From an uncultured Selenomonadales bacterium (GTDB taxonomy: Bacteria > Bacillota > Negativicutes > Selenomonadales > Selenomonadaceae): a DNA stretch of 64,000 nt. The first letter of the stretch is position 1, and every line of letters begins with the position of its first letter. A program made the translations under genes and the position numbers. Where the stretch lies: the NCBI GenBank assembly GCA_937901445.1, contig CALDHY010000022.1, positions 1-64,000 on the forward strand, in the 5' to 3' direction. Under the pieces are notes generated by a model. That model was not told the DNA's origin. It searched no databases and worked only from the letters and a program-made list of their open reading frames with translations. This document shows positions 19,415 to 26,941 of the stretch, piece after piece.

Positions 19415-20218
19415 ATGGAAAAAATTTGGACAAATTTACAAATGAACATAAACGGCTTGACGCAGGAGGTTAAATTTTCAAAAACTGCGATTGATGAAAT
19501 TTTTAACCCGTTCCTGCGCAAATTAACCGAATTGCAAGGCTTAACTGACAGAAAAATTATTGCCTTCCTTGCCGCGCCGCCCGCCGCCGGTAAAACAACT
19601 CTCGCGCAGTTTTTAGAAAAACTTAGCCGCGAAAATCAAATGTTTACAAATGTTCGTGCGCTCGGTATGGACGGCTTTCATTACGATTCAGAATATCTTA
19701 AATCAAATAAAATCCTGCGCGACGGGCAAGAAATTTTGATGAACGATATAAAAGGCGCGCCTGAAACTTTCGACGTTGACGCAATGCAAATTAAACTTCG
19801 TGAAGTTCGACAGGAAGGCACGGACTGGAATATTTACGACAGAGTTATTCACGACGTTGTACACGACGCCCTTAGCGTTGAGGACGATATAATTTTGGTT
19901 GAGGGAAATTATTTGTTGCTTGAAGAGCCGCGCTGGACGAACATTCGCATTTTGGCAGATTATACGGTTTTCATAAAAGCCGCGCCCGAACTTTTGACTG
20001 AACGCTTAATTACGCGCAAAATGAATACCGGCTTGACTCGTGAACAGGCTGAAAATTTCTACCGCACAAGCGACGGTAAAAATGTTGAACGTGTACTGAA
20101 AAATTCCGCGCACGCAAACGAAACGTGGCAACTTCAACCCGACGGCGATTACATAAAAATTGACGACGAGGAAGAAGACTTTGACGAAATAATTTTTGAA
20201 AATGACGCTGAAAGTTAA
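19415..20218 (+). CDS. P-loop nucleoside/nucleotide kinase family protein
   Basis: A 267-residue protein with Walker A AAPPAAGKTTLAQF (about residues 50-63), MDGFHYD, and ILVEGNYLLLEEPRW, an arrangement seen in uridine-kinase/pantothenate-kinase-like P-loop proteins (the YggC type). The exact substrate is not evident. It overlaps the threonine-kinase-like gene by 17 bases and runs ahead of cobD, so it belongs to the same transcription unit; a role near cobalamin side-chain metabolism is possible but only inferred. ATG start behind AAGGAG. Confidence 0.75.
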   Translation: MEKIWTNLQMNINGLTQEVKFSKTAIDEIFNPFLRKLTELQGLTDRKIIAFLAAPPAAGKTTLAQFLEKLSRENQMFTNVRALGMDGFHYDSEYLKSNKILRDGQEILMNDIKGAPETFDVDAMQIKLREVRQEGTDWNIYDRVIHDVVHDALSVEDDIILVEGNYLLLEEPRWTNIRILADYTVFIKAAPELLTERLITRKMNTGLTREQAENFYRTSDGKNVERVLKNSAHANETWQLQPDGDYIKIDDEEEDFDEIIFENDAES

Positions 20219-21005
20219 AGTGCCGGGAAGTTGCGGCGAATTTGTACAGGGATTTTTTCACGGCGCGCCAATTTTGATAACTTGCCCGATTGAAAAATTT
20301 TCGACTGTTGAAATTTCAAATGAATTTTTTGGAATTGAGGGCTTAGGCGAAAAATCTTTACAAATGCTGAAAAAGACGCTTGAACTTTTTGAAATAAAAA
20401 ATTTTAACTGCGGGGTAAAGCTAACTTCAGAATTGCCGCGTGGTAAAGGTATGGCATCAAGTTCGGCAGATTTGGCGGCGGTTGCACAAGCCGTCGCTTT
20501 ATTTTTTGAAAAAAATATTTCGGCTGAAAAAATTGCAGAGCTTGCCGCGTCAATCGAGCCGACGGACGGAATTTTTTTTAACGGCGTGGTTGCAATGAAT
20601 CCGGTTACCGGCAAATTTCTAAAAAATATTTCAGTGCCGGAAAAATTTTCTGTAGCAATTTTTGACTATGGCGGCGAAGTTGACACGGTTAAATTTAATC
20701 GTCGAAGTAATTTTCAAATTTCAAAGTTGGACAATTTTTTAAACCTTGAACTTGTCGAAAAGTCTGCGCTTGCCAATCAAGAAATTTTGTATAAAAAAAA
20801 TCTGCGCGAAATAATTTCATTTGCCAAAAGTTTAGGCGCGGTTACTGTCAACGCGGCACATTCCGGCACAGTTATTGGAATTTTTTTTCATAGCGGCGAT
20901 AAAAATATTGACGCCAAAATTTCAGAAATTGCGCGGCATTTCGACTGTATAAATTTTTTGACAAAAACTAAATTGACGGGCGGTGGAATTTATGAAACAG
21001 TTTGA
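20202..21005 (+). CDS. GHMP-family kinase, probable L-threonine kinase (PduX-like)
   Basis: A 267-residue GHMP kinase. The N-terminus VKVPGSCGEFVQGFF and the ATP loop LPRGKGMASSSADLAA (about residues 78-93) match PduX-type enzymes, which make L-threonine O-3-phosphate for the aminopropanol arm of cobalamin. The direct neighbour cobD uses that product, which strongly supports the assignment. It starts inside the previous gene without a clear ribosome site, so translation is probably coupled; its end overlaps the start of cobD by 14 bases. Confidence 0.85.
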   Translation: MTLKVKVPGSCGEFVQGFFHGAPILITCPIEKFSTVEISNEFFGIEGLGEKSLQMLKKTLELFEIKNFNCGVKLTSELPRGKGMASSSADLAAVAQAVALFFEKNISAEKIAELAASIEPTDGIFFNGVVAMNPVTGKFLKNISVPEKFSVAIFDYGGEVDTVKFNRRSNFQISKLDNFLNLELVEKSALANQEILYKKNLREIISFAKSLGAVTVNAAHSGTVIGIFFHSGDKNIDAKISEIARHFDCINFLTKTKLTGGGIYETV

Positions 21006-22011
21006 ACACGGCGGGCAAATTTACAACGCGGACGGCACGGCGGGCGATTGGTTAGACTTCAGCGCAAATATTAACCCGCTGGGACTTTCAAAAAAAATTC
21101 GTGCGGCAATTATTGAAAATATCGACGGCGTTAAAAATTATCCCGACCCAAATGCAACCGAATTAAAAGCCGCCATTTCGCAACGCTACAAAGTACCGGC
21201 TGAAAATTTAGTTTTGGTGAACGGAGCGGCAGAATTTTTTTACTTGTACTTGAATGTTACGCGCCCGCGCAAAATTTTAATTCCCGTGCCGAGTTTTTCA
21301 GAATACGAACGCGCCGCCCGCGCCGTTAATGCTGAAGTCGAATACATTTTCACGCGCGCTGAAGAAAATTTTCAACTTAACCTTAAGCAGGATTTTTCGG
21401 CAGATTTAATGATTTTGGGACGCCCCAACAATCCTACCGGCAATTTAATTTCAATCGACACAATAAAAAAACTCGCCGCCAATGTTAAAATTTTAATCGA
21501 CGAGTCATTTATAGATTTTCTTGAAGTTGAATCTGCGCGACAACTTGTTTCAGAAAAAATTTCGGTTGTACAATCGCTGACAAAAATTTTTGCAATACCC
21601 GGCTTGCGGCTGGGATTTGCGGTTGTCGAAAAAAAATTAGCCGCAAAATTGAACGCGGCAAAGGATGTTTGGAATGTAAATTTTTTGGCGCAAAAGGCGG
21701 GCGTGGCGGCGTTATCTGATGAAAAATTTTTGCAGGTTACTAAAAGTTACTTGCAAATTGAAAAAAAATATTTCGTCGAACGATTGAAAAAAATCCCTAA
21801 CCTGCAAGTTTTTGAGCCGACAGTAAATTTCGTACTGCTGAAATTTGAAACGCCCGCACTTGCAGAATTGACACTTGAAAAACTGCGACAAGAAAAAATT
21901 TTGTTGCGAAGTTGCGCAAATTTCGTTGGACTTGACGCAAGATTTTTAAGAAGTGCAATTCGTACACGTGAAGAAAATTTAAAATTGTTGGACGCCTTAG
22001 AAAATATCTAG
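20992..22011 (+). CDS. cobD: L-threonine-O-3-phosphate decarboxylase
   Basis: A 339-residue class I/II PLP enzyme. The N-terminus HGGQIYNADG and WLDFSANINPLGLS are typical of CobD; later blocks are GRPNNPTGN, IDESFIDF and the PLP-lysine region QSLTKIFAIPGLRLGF. It decarboxylates threonine phosphate to (R)-1-aminopropan-2-ol phosphate, which joins the corrin ring. ATG 20992 follows GGTGGA; the upstream GTG is too close to it. Histidinol-phosphate aminotransferase is the main alternative, but the N-terminal signature and the kinase neighbour favour CobD. Confidence 0.9.
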   Translation: MKQFEHGGQIYNADGTAGDWLDFSANINPLGLSKKIRAAIIENIDGVKNYPDPNATELKAAISQRYKVPAENLVLVNGAAEFFYLYLNVTRPRKILIPVPSFSEYERAARAVNAEVEYIFTRAEENFQLNLKQDFSADLMILGRPNNPTGNLISIDTIKKLAANVKILIDESFIDFLEVESARQLVSEKISVVQSLTKIFAIPGLRLGFAVVEKKLAAKLNAAKDVWNVNFLAQKAGVAALSDEKFLQVTKSYLQIEKKYFVERLKKIPNLQVFEPTVNFVLLKFETPALAELTLEKLRQEKILLRSCANFVGLDARFLRSAIRTREENLKLLDALENI

Positions 22012-22022
22012 GGCGTTTTTTA
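21992..22022 (+). terminator. Terminator overlapping the cobD stop codon
   Basis: ACGCC (21992-21996) pairs with GGCGT (22012-22016), extended by TAGA/TCTA, then TTTTT. The TAG stop of cobD lies within the stem. Confidence 0.8.
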
Positions 22023-22023
22023 T

Positions 22024-22761
22024 TTAAAAATTTCTTTGCTTGAAAACTTCGTACATTAAAACTGCACCGGCAACTGAAGCGTTAAGCGAATTTATTTTGC
22101 CGACCATTGGAATTTTAACAAGCAAATCGCAATTTTCCCGCGTCAGCCGCCGAATACCTTTGCCCTCGTTGCCAATCACCAAAACAATACCGCCGCCTAA
22201 ATTTGCAGAAAAAATATTTTCGCCGCTCATATCGCCGCCCACGATTTTTAAGCCGCCCTCGCGCAGATTTTTTAAAGTTTGTGCAATGTTTGTAACCTGC
22301 GCGACTTTGACATATTCCATCGCGCCGGCTGAAGTTTTTGCAACGGTTGAATTTAGAGAAACACTGCGCCTTTTGGGAATAATGACGCCGTGAACTCCAA
22401 CTGCGTCCGCCGTGCGTAAAATTGCGCCGAAATTGTGCGGGTCTTCCAATTCGTCCAGCAAAACTATAAAAGGCAATTCATTTTTCGACGCGGCAATTTC
22501 CAAAATTTCTTCAATAGTCGAATACTGAATGGCGGCAACCTGCGCGACAATTCCTTGATGACGTTCACCGCCGCAAATTTTATCTAACTTTTGACGTTCG
22601 ACAAATTCAACCACAATTTTTAAATCGCTTGCAAGTGCAAGAATTTTTTTTATTGAGCCGTCATTACTGCCTTTAGCCACAAGAATTTTATTTACACTGC
22701 GACCGGCTTTCAAAGTTTCGATAACCGCGTTTCTGCCAATCACAAAATCTTCATTCGTCAA
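22024..22761 (-). CDS. rlmB: 23S rRNA (guanosine-2'-O-)-methyltransferase RlmB, SpoU family
   Basis: A 245-residue SpoU-class methyltransferase: an N-terminal substrate-binding domain (FVIGRNAVIETLKAG), then the knotted catalytic domain with LLDELEDPHNFGAILRTAD, VLVIGNEGKGI and LVKIPMVGKINSLNASVAGAV split over the usual three motifs. It methylates G2251-type positions in 23S rRNA. It lies in a minus-strand group rlmB, pagL, mrnC, cysS; the common Firmicute order cysS-mrnC-rlmB is kept, with the pagL-like gene inserted. Confidence 0.93.
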   Translation of the reverse strand: MTNEDFVIGRNAVIETLKAGRSVNKILVAKGSNDGSIKKILALASDLKIVVEFVERQKLDKICGGERHQGIVAQVAAIQYSTIEEILEIAASKNELPFIVLLDELEDPHNFGAILRTADAVGVHGVIIPKRRSVSLNSTVAKTSAGAMEYVKVAQVTNIAQTLKNLREGGLKIVGGDMSGENIFSANLGGGIVLVIGNEGKGIRRLTRENCDLLVKIPMVGKINSLNASVAGAVLMYEVFKQRNF

Positions 22762-22773
22762 GAAAATTTCTCC

Positions 22774-23340
22774 TTAAAATTTATGATTAATTCCAATAGC
22801 CGCGCCCATTGTGTTGTAGCCGGGATTGTGCTTTTTTAGACCGTTTGAAAAGTGGCTGACGTACCAGCCCAAAGTAATAGAATCTTCATCTTTGTATTTC
22901 CACGTAAAACTCGGACCAATTCGCCACAAAAAACCGTAAGCGCGCCCGTCGTAGGGATGAGCCTTGTTATAAAACATTAAACTGCCGCCAATATCCCAGT
23001 TTGCATAAAGTTTACCGGAAATATTTTTATCCCAGCGCAACATTGCCGCCGGACCAATTCCTACGCCTTCGCTGTCATGAAAAATTCCTTCATACTTTCT
23101 ATTTGTAAAACCTGTGGCGCGTGTAAAAGTAAAGCCGCGATAAAAACTCAAGGCGCGGTGTTCATGCATTTTCTGTAAAACGTGAACGTTGTAGTTGTCA
23201 ACTTGCCTGTCGCCGCTCAAAGTTCCCGCCAAATATTCAAGTTGCAGTTCCCAATTTTTTTTAGTATCACTTTCAGCATTGGCAGTTGAAAGGTTGCCGC
23301 CAATAATCAGTGCAAGACAAAAAATTATAAATTTCTTCAT
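22774..23340 (-). CDS. pagL: PagL-type lipid A 3-O-deacylase (acyloxyacyl hydrolase family)
   Basis: A 188-residue outer-membrane protein with a signal peptide (MKKFIIFCLALIIGGNLSTANA) and alternating beta-strand pattern. The C-terminal WYVSHFSNGLKKHNPGYN carries the PagL active-site His-Ser pair and the Asn-Pro-Gly-x-Asn motif. PagL removes the 3-position acyl chain from lipid A. Its presence argues for lipopolysaccharide in the outer membrane. It overlaps the 3-prime end of mrnC by four bases and is wedged between mrnC and rlmB, normally adjacent genes. Confidence 0.87.
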   Translation of the reverse strand: MKKFIIFCLALIIGGNLSTANAESDTKKNWELQLEYLAGTLSGDRQVDNYNVHVLQKMHEHRALSFYRGFTFTRATGFTNRKYEGIFHDSEGVGIGPAAMLRWDKNISGKLYANWDIGGSLMFYNKAHPYDGRAYGFLWRIGPSFTWKYKDEDSITLGWYVSHFSNGLKKHNPGYNTMGAAIGINHKF

Positions 23341-23741
23341 TCAAAAATTCCTTCCTCAATTAACATCAATTCGCAAATTTCATCGAGCCTTTGAAATTTT
23401 TTCGTTAAAAACAATTCGCCGAGCAACGCCTCAAATCCCGTGCTTGCGTGATATTCTTGAACTGTTGCAGAGCGCGGCGCGTGACTTTTGGCGTTTCTGC
23501 CGCGCCTGAAAATATCTTTTTCTTCGTCAGTCAAATATTTTTCAATTTTCTTGTAGGCGGCGGCTTGAAATGTTGCCGAAACAATTTCAGAGCTTAAATC
23601 GTTGAGTTTGTCGATTCTGTGAGTTTTTTGCAAAAGGCGCGTCCTAACGTACAAATGAAAATAAGCGTCGCCGATATACGCCGTAACCAGCGGCGAAAGA
23701 CTGCGCATTTCATCTGATGTTATTTCATCTAAATATTTCAA
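23337..23741 (-). CDS. mrnC: Mini-ribonuclease III
   Basis: A 134-residue RNase III catalytic domain without a double-stranded-RNA-binding domain. LVTAYIGDAYFHLYVRTRL gives the first acidic motif and STGFEALLGELFL the second; RRGRNAKSH is a family hallmark. It matures 23S rRNA ends. The start is TTG at 23741, giving the usual length before AYIGDA. The bases upstream (AGGGA) belong to the type A repeat, which would serve as a weak ribosome site. It follows cysS as in many Firmicutes. Confidence 0.92.
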   Translation of the reverse strand: MKYLDEITSDEMRSLSPLVTAYIGDAYFHLYVRTRLLQKTHRIDKLNDLSSEIVSATFQAAAYKKIEKYLTDEEKDIFRRGRNAKSHAPRSATVQEYHASTGFEALLGELFLTKKFQRLDEICELMLIEEGIFE

Positions 23742-23793
23742 AATCCCTAGCCCCTAGTTCTTAATCCTTAGCCCTTAATCCTTAGCCCCTAAA
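23742..23793. repeat. Type A array (7-nt unit), copy 3
   Basis: TCCCTAG, CCCCTAG, TTCTTAA, TCCTTAG, CCCTTAA, TCCTTAG, CCCCTAA units. It spans the end of cysS (which contributes its last codons and TAA) and reaches the mrnC start. Confidence 0.8.
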
Positions 23794-25268
23794 CTCCATT
23801 GTACACCCTGCGGCGTATCTTCCAAAATTATTCCTGCCGCCTTCAATTCATCACGGATTTTATCAGCAACCGCCCAATTTTTATTTTTGCGGGCATCTTG
23901 TCTTATCGAAATAATTATATCTATCAGTTTTTCAACAAGTTCAGAATCTGCGCCGGTTTCCTCTTCGATATTTTCAAAAATTCCAATGGTTGACACCATA
24001 TCTGTAAAAATTTCTGAAACGCGCATAATCATAAAAGCATCAGTACCGCGCGGCTGGATTTTCCCGCCGATATAATCGCTGTAGTAAGAATTTATATCCC
24101 GCGCAAGTTCAAACATATAACTAATTGCAAGCGCGGTATTAAAATCGTCATTCATTGCGTCATCAAAGGCAGACATCAAACGCTCGGCAGTTTCAACCAA
24201 GCCGCCCGCATGTGAAAGTGTCAACATTGCAGTTTTGTTATTTTTTATAAATTCGTCCGCTTCAATTTTCTTGACGAGTTCATTTAAATTTTTGTACGCG
24301 GTTTTCAAGCGATTGTATGAAGTTTGCGCCTCTTTAATTCTGTCTTCGCTGAAGTCTAACGGGCTGCGATAATGAGTTTGAACTAGGAAAAATCTTACAA
24401 CTTCGCCGGGATATTTTTTGAGAATATCTTCAACCGTGAAAAAGTTTCCGGCAGATTTACTCATTTTGGCGTTGTCGATTGTGATAAAACCGTTGTGTAA
24501 CCAATACTGCGCGAAGGCGTTTTCATCGCCAATAGCCGCGCAGGATTGCGCAATTTCGTTTTCGTGGTGCGGGAAAATTAAATCTGCGCCGCCGCCGTGA
24601 AAGTCGAATTTTTCGCCCAAATATTTTAAAGACATTGCAGAGCATTCAATGTGCCAGCCGGGACGCCCCTTACCAAAAGGACTATCCCACGCAGGCTCGC
24701 CGGGCTTAGCCGCCTTCCACAGCGCAAAATCCATTGGGTGGCGTTTTCTGTTGTCAACTTCGACGCGCGCGCCCGCTTGCATATCTTCCAAACTGCGCCC
24801 GCTTAATCTGCCGTAATGTTCGATTTTTTCAACGCTGTAATAAACATCGCCGTTATCCAATTTGTAAGCGTAGCCTTTATTAACAAGCGTTTCAACCATT
24901 GAAATAATTTCCGGCATTGTATCAGAAACTTTTGGATAAACGTCAGCATGCTGAACGTTGAGTGCGTCCATTGATTGAAAATACGCCTCAATATTTTGGT
25001 CGGCAATTTCTTTCCACGTTACGCCTTTAGCATTTGCCGCCTTAATAATTTTGTCGTCAATATCTGTAAAATTTTGAACATAGCGAACTTTATAACCGAG
25101 TCTTGAAAAATATCTGCGAATAACATCCCAAGTTACAAAAGGGCGGGCGTTGCCAATGTGCGGCGGATTATAGGGCGTAACTCCGCAGCAATAAATACTT
25201 ATTTCGCCGTCTTTGAGCGGTTTAAAAATTTCTTTGCGTTTTGTCATTGTATTAAAAACTTGAATCAT
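23775..25268 (-). CDS. cysS: Cysteinyl-tRNA synthetase
   Basis: A 497-residue class I synthetase: YCCGVTPYNPPHIGNARP with the HIGH-type signature, the zinc ligands (YCCG, HIECSAMSLKYLG, HHENEIAQS), and KMSKSAGNF as the KMSKS loop. The C-terminal helical domain ends in WSLGAKD. The last five residues LGAKD and the stop fall within the type A repeat. No T-box is seen upstream; a sigma-70 promoter and a short GC-rich hairpin precede the gene. Confidence 0.96.
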   Translation of the reverse strand: MIQVFNTMTKRKEIFKPLKDGEISIYCCGVTPYNPPHIGNARPFVTWDVIRRYFSRLGYKVRYVQNFTDIDDKIIKAANAKGVTWKEIADQNIEAYFQSMDALNVQHADVYPKVSDTMPEIISMVETLVNKGYAYKLDNGDVYYSVEKIEHYGRLSGRSLEDMQAGARVEVDNRKRHPMDFALWKAAKPGEPAWDSPFGKGRPGWHIECSAMSLKYLGEKFDFHGGGADLIFPHHENEIAQSCAAIGDENAFAQYWLHNGFITIDNAKMSKSAGNFFTVEDILKKYPGEVVRFFLVQTHYRSPLDFSEDRIKEAQTSYNRLKTAYKNLNELVKKIEADEFIKNNKTAMLTLSHAGGLVETAERLMSAFDDAMNDDFNTALAISYMFELARDINSYYSDYIGGKIQPRGTDAFMIMRVSEIFTDMVSTIGIFENIEEETGADSELVEKLIDIIISIRQDARKNKNWAVADKIRDELKAAGIILEDTPQGVQWSLGAKD

Positions 25269-25330
25269 TTTTGTACCCCCTAATTTAAAATTACCCTTCC
25301 AAAACCGGAAGGGCTTTTATTGTTTTTGAA

Positions 25331-25359
25331 ATTATAAATCAGGTATAAATTTTTGGCAA
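25331..25359 (-). promoter_or_regulatory. Sigma-70 type promoter of cysS
   Basis: Minus-strand TTGCCA (25354-25359), 17-base spacer, TATAAT (25331-25336). The leader then forms CCCTTCC/GGAAGGG (about 25299-25316) before the AGGGGG ribosome site. Confidence 0.75.
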
Positions 25360-25380
25360 GAAATTTAAATTTGCAAACTA

Positions 25381-25420
25381 AAAAAGACTACCGCAGAAAT
25401 TTTTGTGGCAGTCTTTTTGG
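25381..25420 (-). terminator. Terminator of the SRPBCC-HxlR operon
   Basis: Minus-strand AAGACTGCC and GGTAGTCTT form a stem followed by TTTTTT. The sequence is nearly symmetrical and could also work on the plus strand. Confidence 0.8.
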
Positions 25421-25421
25421 T

Positions 25422-25742
25422 TTAATTATTTTTCAGAAAAAACTTTCCAAATTCTGACATTGCAGAGATTACGGGATAAAGTTTTTTTCCAAATTCTGTA
25501 ATTGAGTATTCGGTTTTAGGCGGAACGACCGGAAAAACTTCCCTATGAATTACGCCGTCTCTTTCCAATTCCCTAAGTTGTTGCGTCAAAACTTTTTGCG
25601 TTGCTTTTGGAATTAATTTTTGTAATTGACTGAATCGCAAAGTATTTTGAAACAAATGGTACAAAATTATCGGCTTGTATTTTCCGCCAATGAACTTTAA
25701 AGCCACTTCAACCGGGCAAGTTAAATTTTTTTCGGCAGTCAT
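25422..25742 (-). CDS. HxlR-family transcriptional regulator
   Basis: A 106-residue winged-helix regulator: CPVEVALKFIGGKYKPIIL at the N-terminus, FSQLQKLIPKATQKVLTQQ as recognition helix, and RELERDGVIHREVFPVVPP with YSITEFGKKL as wing. The cysteine near residue 9 is placed like the redox-sensing cysteine of some HxlR proteins. It overlaps the preceding SRPBCC gene by four bases, so the regulator probably controls its own operon. Confidence 0.9.
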   Translation of the reverse strand: MTAEKNLTCPVEVALKFIGGKYKPIILYHLFQNTLRFSQLQKLIPKATQKVLTQQLRELERDGVIHREVFPVVPPKTEYSITEFGKKLYPVISAMSEFGKFFLKNN

Positions 25743-26257
25743 TTATTTTTTGCGGCAAGGACGGTGCGCGCCAATCCTTTAATCCAGTCTTGATGCCCTT
25801 GATTCATAATATCCGGCTCGGTGTTGAATAAATCTTTTGCGGGCTTACCTTTTTGGGATTCCTGCGTTAAAATTCTGACGCGGTTTTCGGGTAAATCTTC
25901 CAACAACCACGCATGGATAACGTCGAGGCGGTGTTCGGCGTCGCCTTCCGCCCAGCCGTGCCATGCAAGTCGCGCAGGTTTATTTTCAGTCGGCGGTTCA
26001 AATTCTACAATTTCAGCCTCAATCGGAAAGCCGAAAGTTTTAAATTTAAAGCGCGTATCCGCTTGCAGTTTTGTACCTTTCGTGTTGTAAAATTCAATAT
26101 CTGATGCATTTTTGTAATAGCTTGTCCAAATTGAAGTGTCGATGAGATTTTCAAAAACGTCCTGCGCGGTAATTCCCTTAACAATAATTTCATTCGAGGC
26201 GAAATTGTCGGTAGTTCCCGGCAAATATTCTTTAGGCCAATTAATTTCATTGAGCAT
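25739..26257 (-). CDS. SRPBCC-domain (polyketide cyclase/AHSA1-like) protein
   Basis: A 172-residue START/SRPBCC-like protein: NEIIVKGITAQDVFENLID, FKTFGFPIEAEIVEFEPP, ARLAWHGWAEG and HAWLLEDLPENRVRI are typical of the fold, which binds hydrophobic ligands. A longer frame exists, but AAAGGAG fits the ATG at 26257. It is the first gene of a two-gene operon with the HxlR regulator. Specific ligand unknown. Confidence 0.8.
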   Translation of the reverse strand: MLNEINWPKEYLPGTTDNFASNEIIVKGITAQDVFENLIDTSIWTSYYKNASDIEFYNTKGTKLQADTRFKFKTFGFPIEAEIVEFEPPTENKPARLAWHGWAEGDAEHRLDVIHAWLLEDLPENRVRILTQESQKGKPAKDLFNTEPDIMNQGHQDWIKGLARTVLAAKNK

Positions 26258-26311
26258 TTTATAAAGTCTCCTTTCATTTTTTATTATTTTAATTGAAACG
26301 CAAAAAAAGAC

Positions 26312-26338
26312 AAGTACGCACTTTTGAGGCACTTACTT
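26312..26338. promoter_or_regulatory. Candidate HxlR operator upstream of the SRPBCC gene
   Basis: AAGTACGCAC and GCACTTACTT face each other around a TTTTGAG centre, in the promoter region of the operon. HxlR dimers bind such inverted sites, but this match is only by symmetry and position. Confidence 0.35.
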
Positions 26339-26361
26339 ACCTTTTGGAAACTTTATTTAAA

Positions 26362-26404
26362 ATTAAAACGGGAGCCGGAAATTTTATCCCCAGCTCCCTG
26401 TTTT
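26362..26404 (-). terminator. Terminator of rpsT
   Basis: Minus-strand GGGAGC (26393-26398) pairs with GCTCCC (26370-26375), then GTTTTAATTTT. Confidence 0.8.
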
Positions 26405-26420
26405 TAGTCTTTAGCCTTTA

Positions 26421-26687
26421 TTACGCCGAAATTGCGTTGACTTTCAAAGTTAATCTTGATTTTTTGCGCGCCGCAGCATTTTTATGAATTGTATTATTGG
26501 CGGCGGCTTGATCGATAGCTTTATAAGCAGCGGGCAAAAGTTTTTTCGCCTCTGCCGCGTCATTTTTGGCAATAGCAGCAATAACAAGCTTTTGAGCTTT
26601 TTTCATACGGGTTTTCTCGGCAACGTTACGCTCATGGCGTTTTGCGTCGAGTTTAACGCTTTTCACTGAAGATTTAATATTTGGCAA
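26421..26687 (-). CDS. rpsT: 30S ribosomal protein S20
   Basis: An 88-residue basic helical protein beginning with the typical PNIKSSVKSVKLDAKRHERN and ending KNAAARKKSRLTLKVNAISA. It binds 16S rRNA. The frame is open far upstream, but family length and a GGAG eight bases before the TTG at 26687 fix the start. TTG starts are common for rpsT. Confidence 0.95.
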   Translation of the reverse strand: MPNIKSSVKSVKLDAKRHERNVAEKTRMKKAQKLVIAAIAKNDAAEAKKLLPAAYKAIDQAAANNTIHKNAAARKKSRLTLKVNAISA

Positions 26688-26725
26688 ATCAAAAACTCCC
26701 TCCATAGAATTTATTAACGCGGAAA

Positions 26726-26754
26726 AGTTTAGCACAACCGCCGGAAAATTGCAA
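26726..26754 (-). promoter_or_regulatory. Sigma-70 type promoter of rpsT
   Basis: Minus-strand TTGCAA (26749-26754), 17 bases ending TGC, TAAACT (26726-26731). Confidence 0.6.
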
Positions 26755-26767
26755 GTTAAATTTGATT

Positions 26768-26794
26768 TAAGTTGCAAAAAGCAAATTTCGATAT
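26768..26794 (+). promoter_or_regulatory. Candidate sigma-28/sigma-D promoter of flgE
   Basis: TAAG (26768-26771), exactly 15 bases, TTCGATAT (26787-26794). The Bacillus sigma-D consensus is TAAA-N15-GCCGATAT, so 3 of 4 and 6 of 8 positions agree. The position about 150 bases before the hook gene supports it. Confidence 0.5.
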
Positions 26795-26846
26795 ATTAGG
26801 CGTAAATTAAACGATTCTAAGAAACAATGAACGTAGAAAAATTTCA

Positions 26847-26915
26847 GGTCAGACAATTAACAACAATGACAAGGAGCGTCATAGAAATCTGACCCGTCGG
26901 CAAGGATTTTCGCCG
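26847..26915 (+). promoter_or_regulatory. Structured flgE leader with two CsrA-like hairpins
   Basis: GGTCAGA (26847-26853) pairs with TCTGACC (26888-26894), enclosing ATGAC-AAGGAGC-GTCAT (26866-26882) with GGA in the loop. A second hairpin TCGGC-AAGGATTTTC-GCCGA (26897-26916) again exposes AGGAT in the loop. CsrA binds GGA in hairpin loops, with ACAAGGA-like context, and two sites 28 bases apart suit a dimer. The flgE ribosome site AAAGGTG follows at 26928. CsrA itself is not in the window. Confidence 0.5.
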
Positions 26916-26941
26916 AATATAGAAAAGAAAGGTGATTTATT

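Noticed and set aside
25269..25330. T-box leader upstream of cysS
   Set aside because: No T-box core sequence or specifier hairpin is visible; only a short GC hairpin and a promoter.
26820..26941. c-di-GMP-I (GEMM) riboswitch upstream of flgE
   Set aside because: The conserved GEMM core sequences are missing; GGA-loop hairpins explain the structure better.
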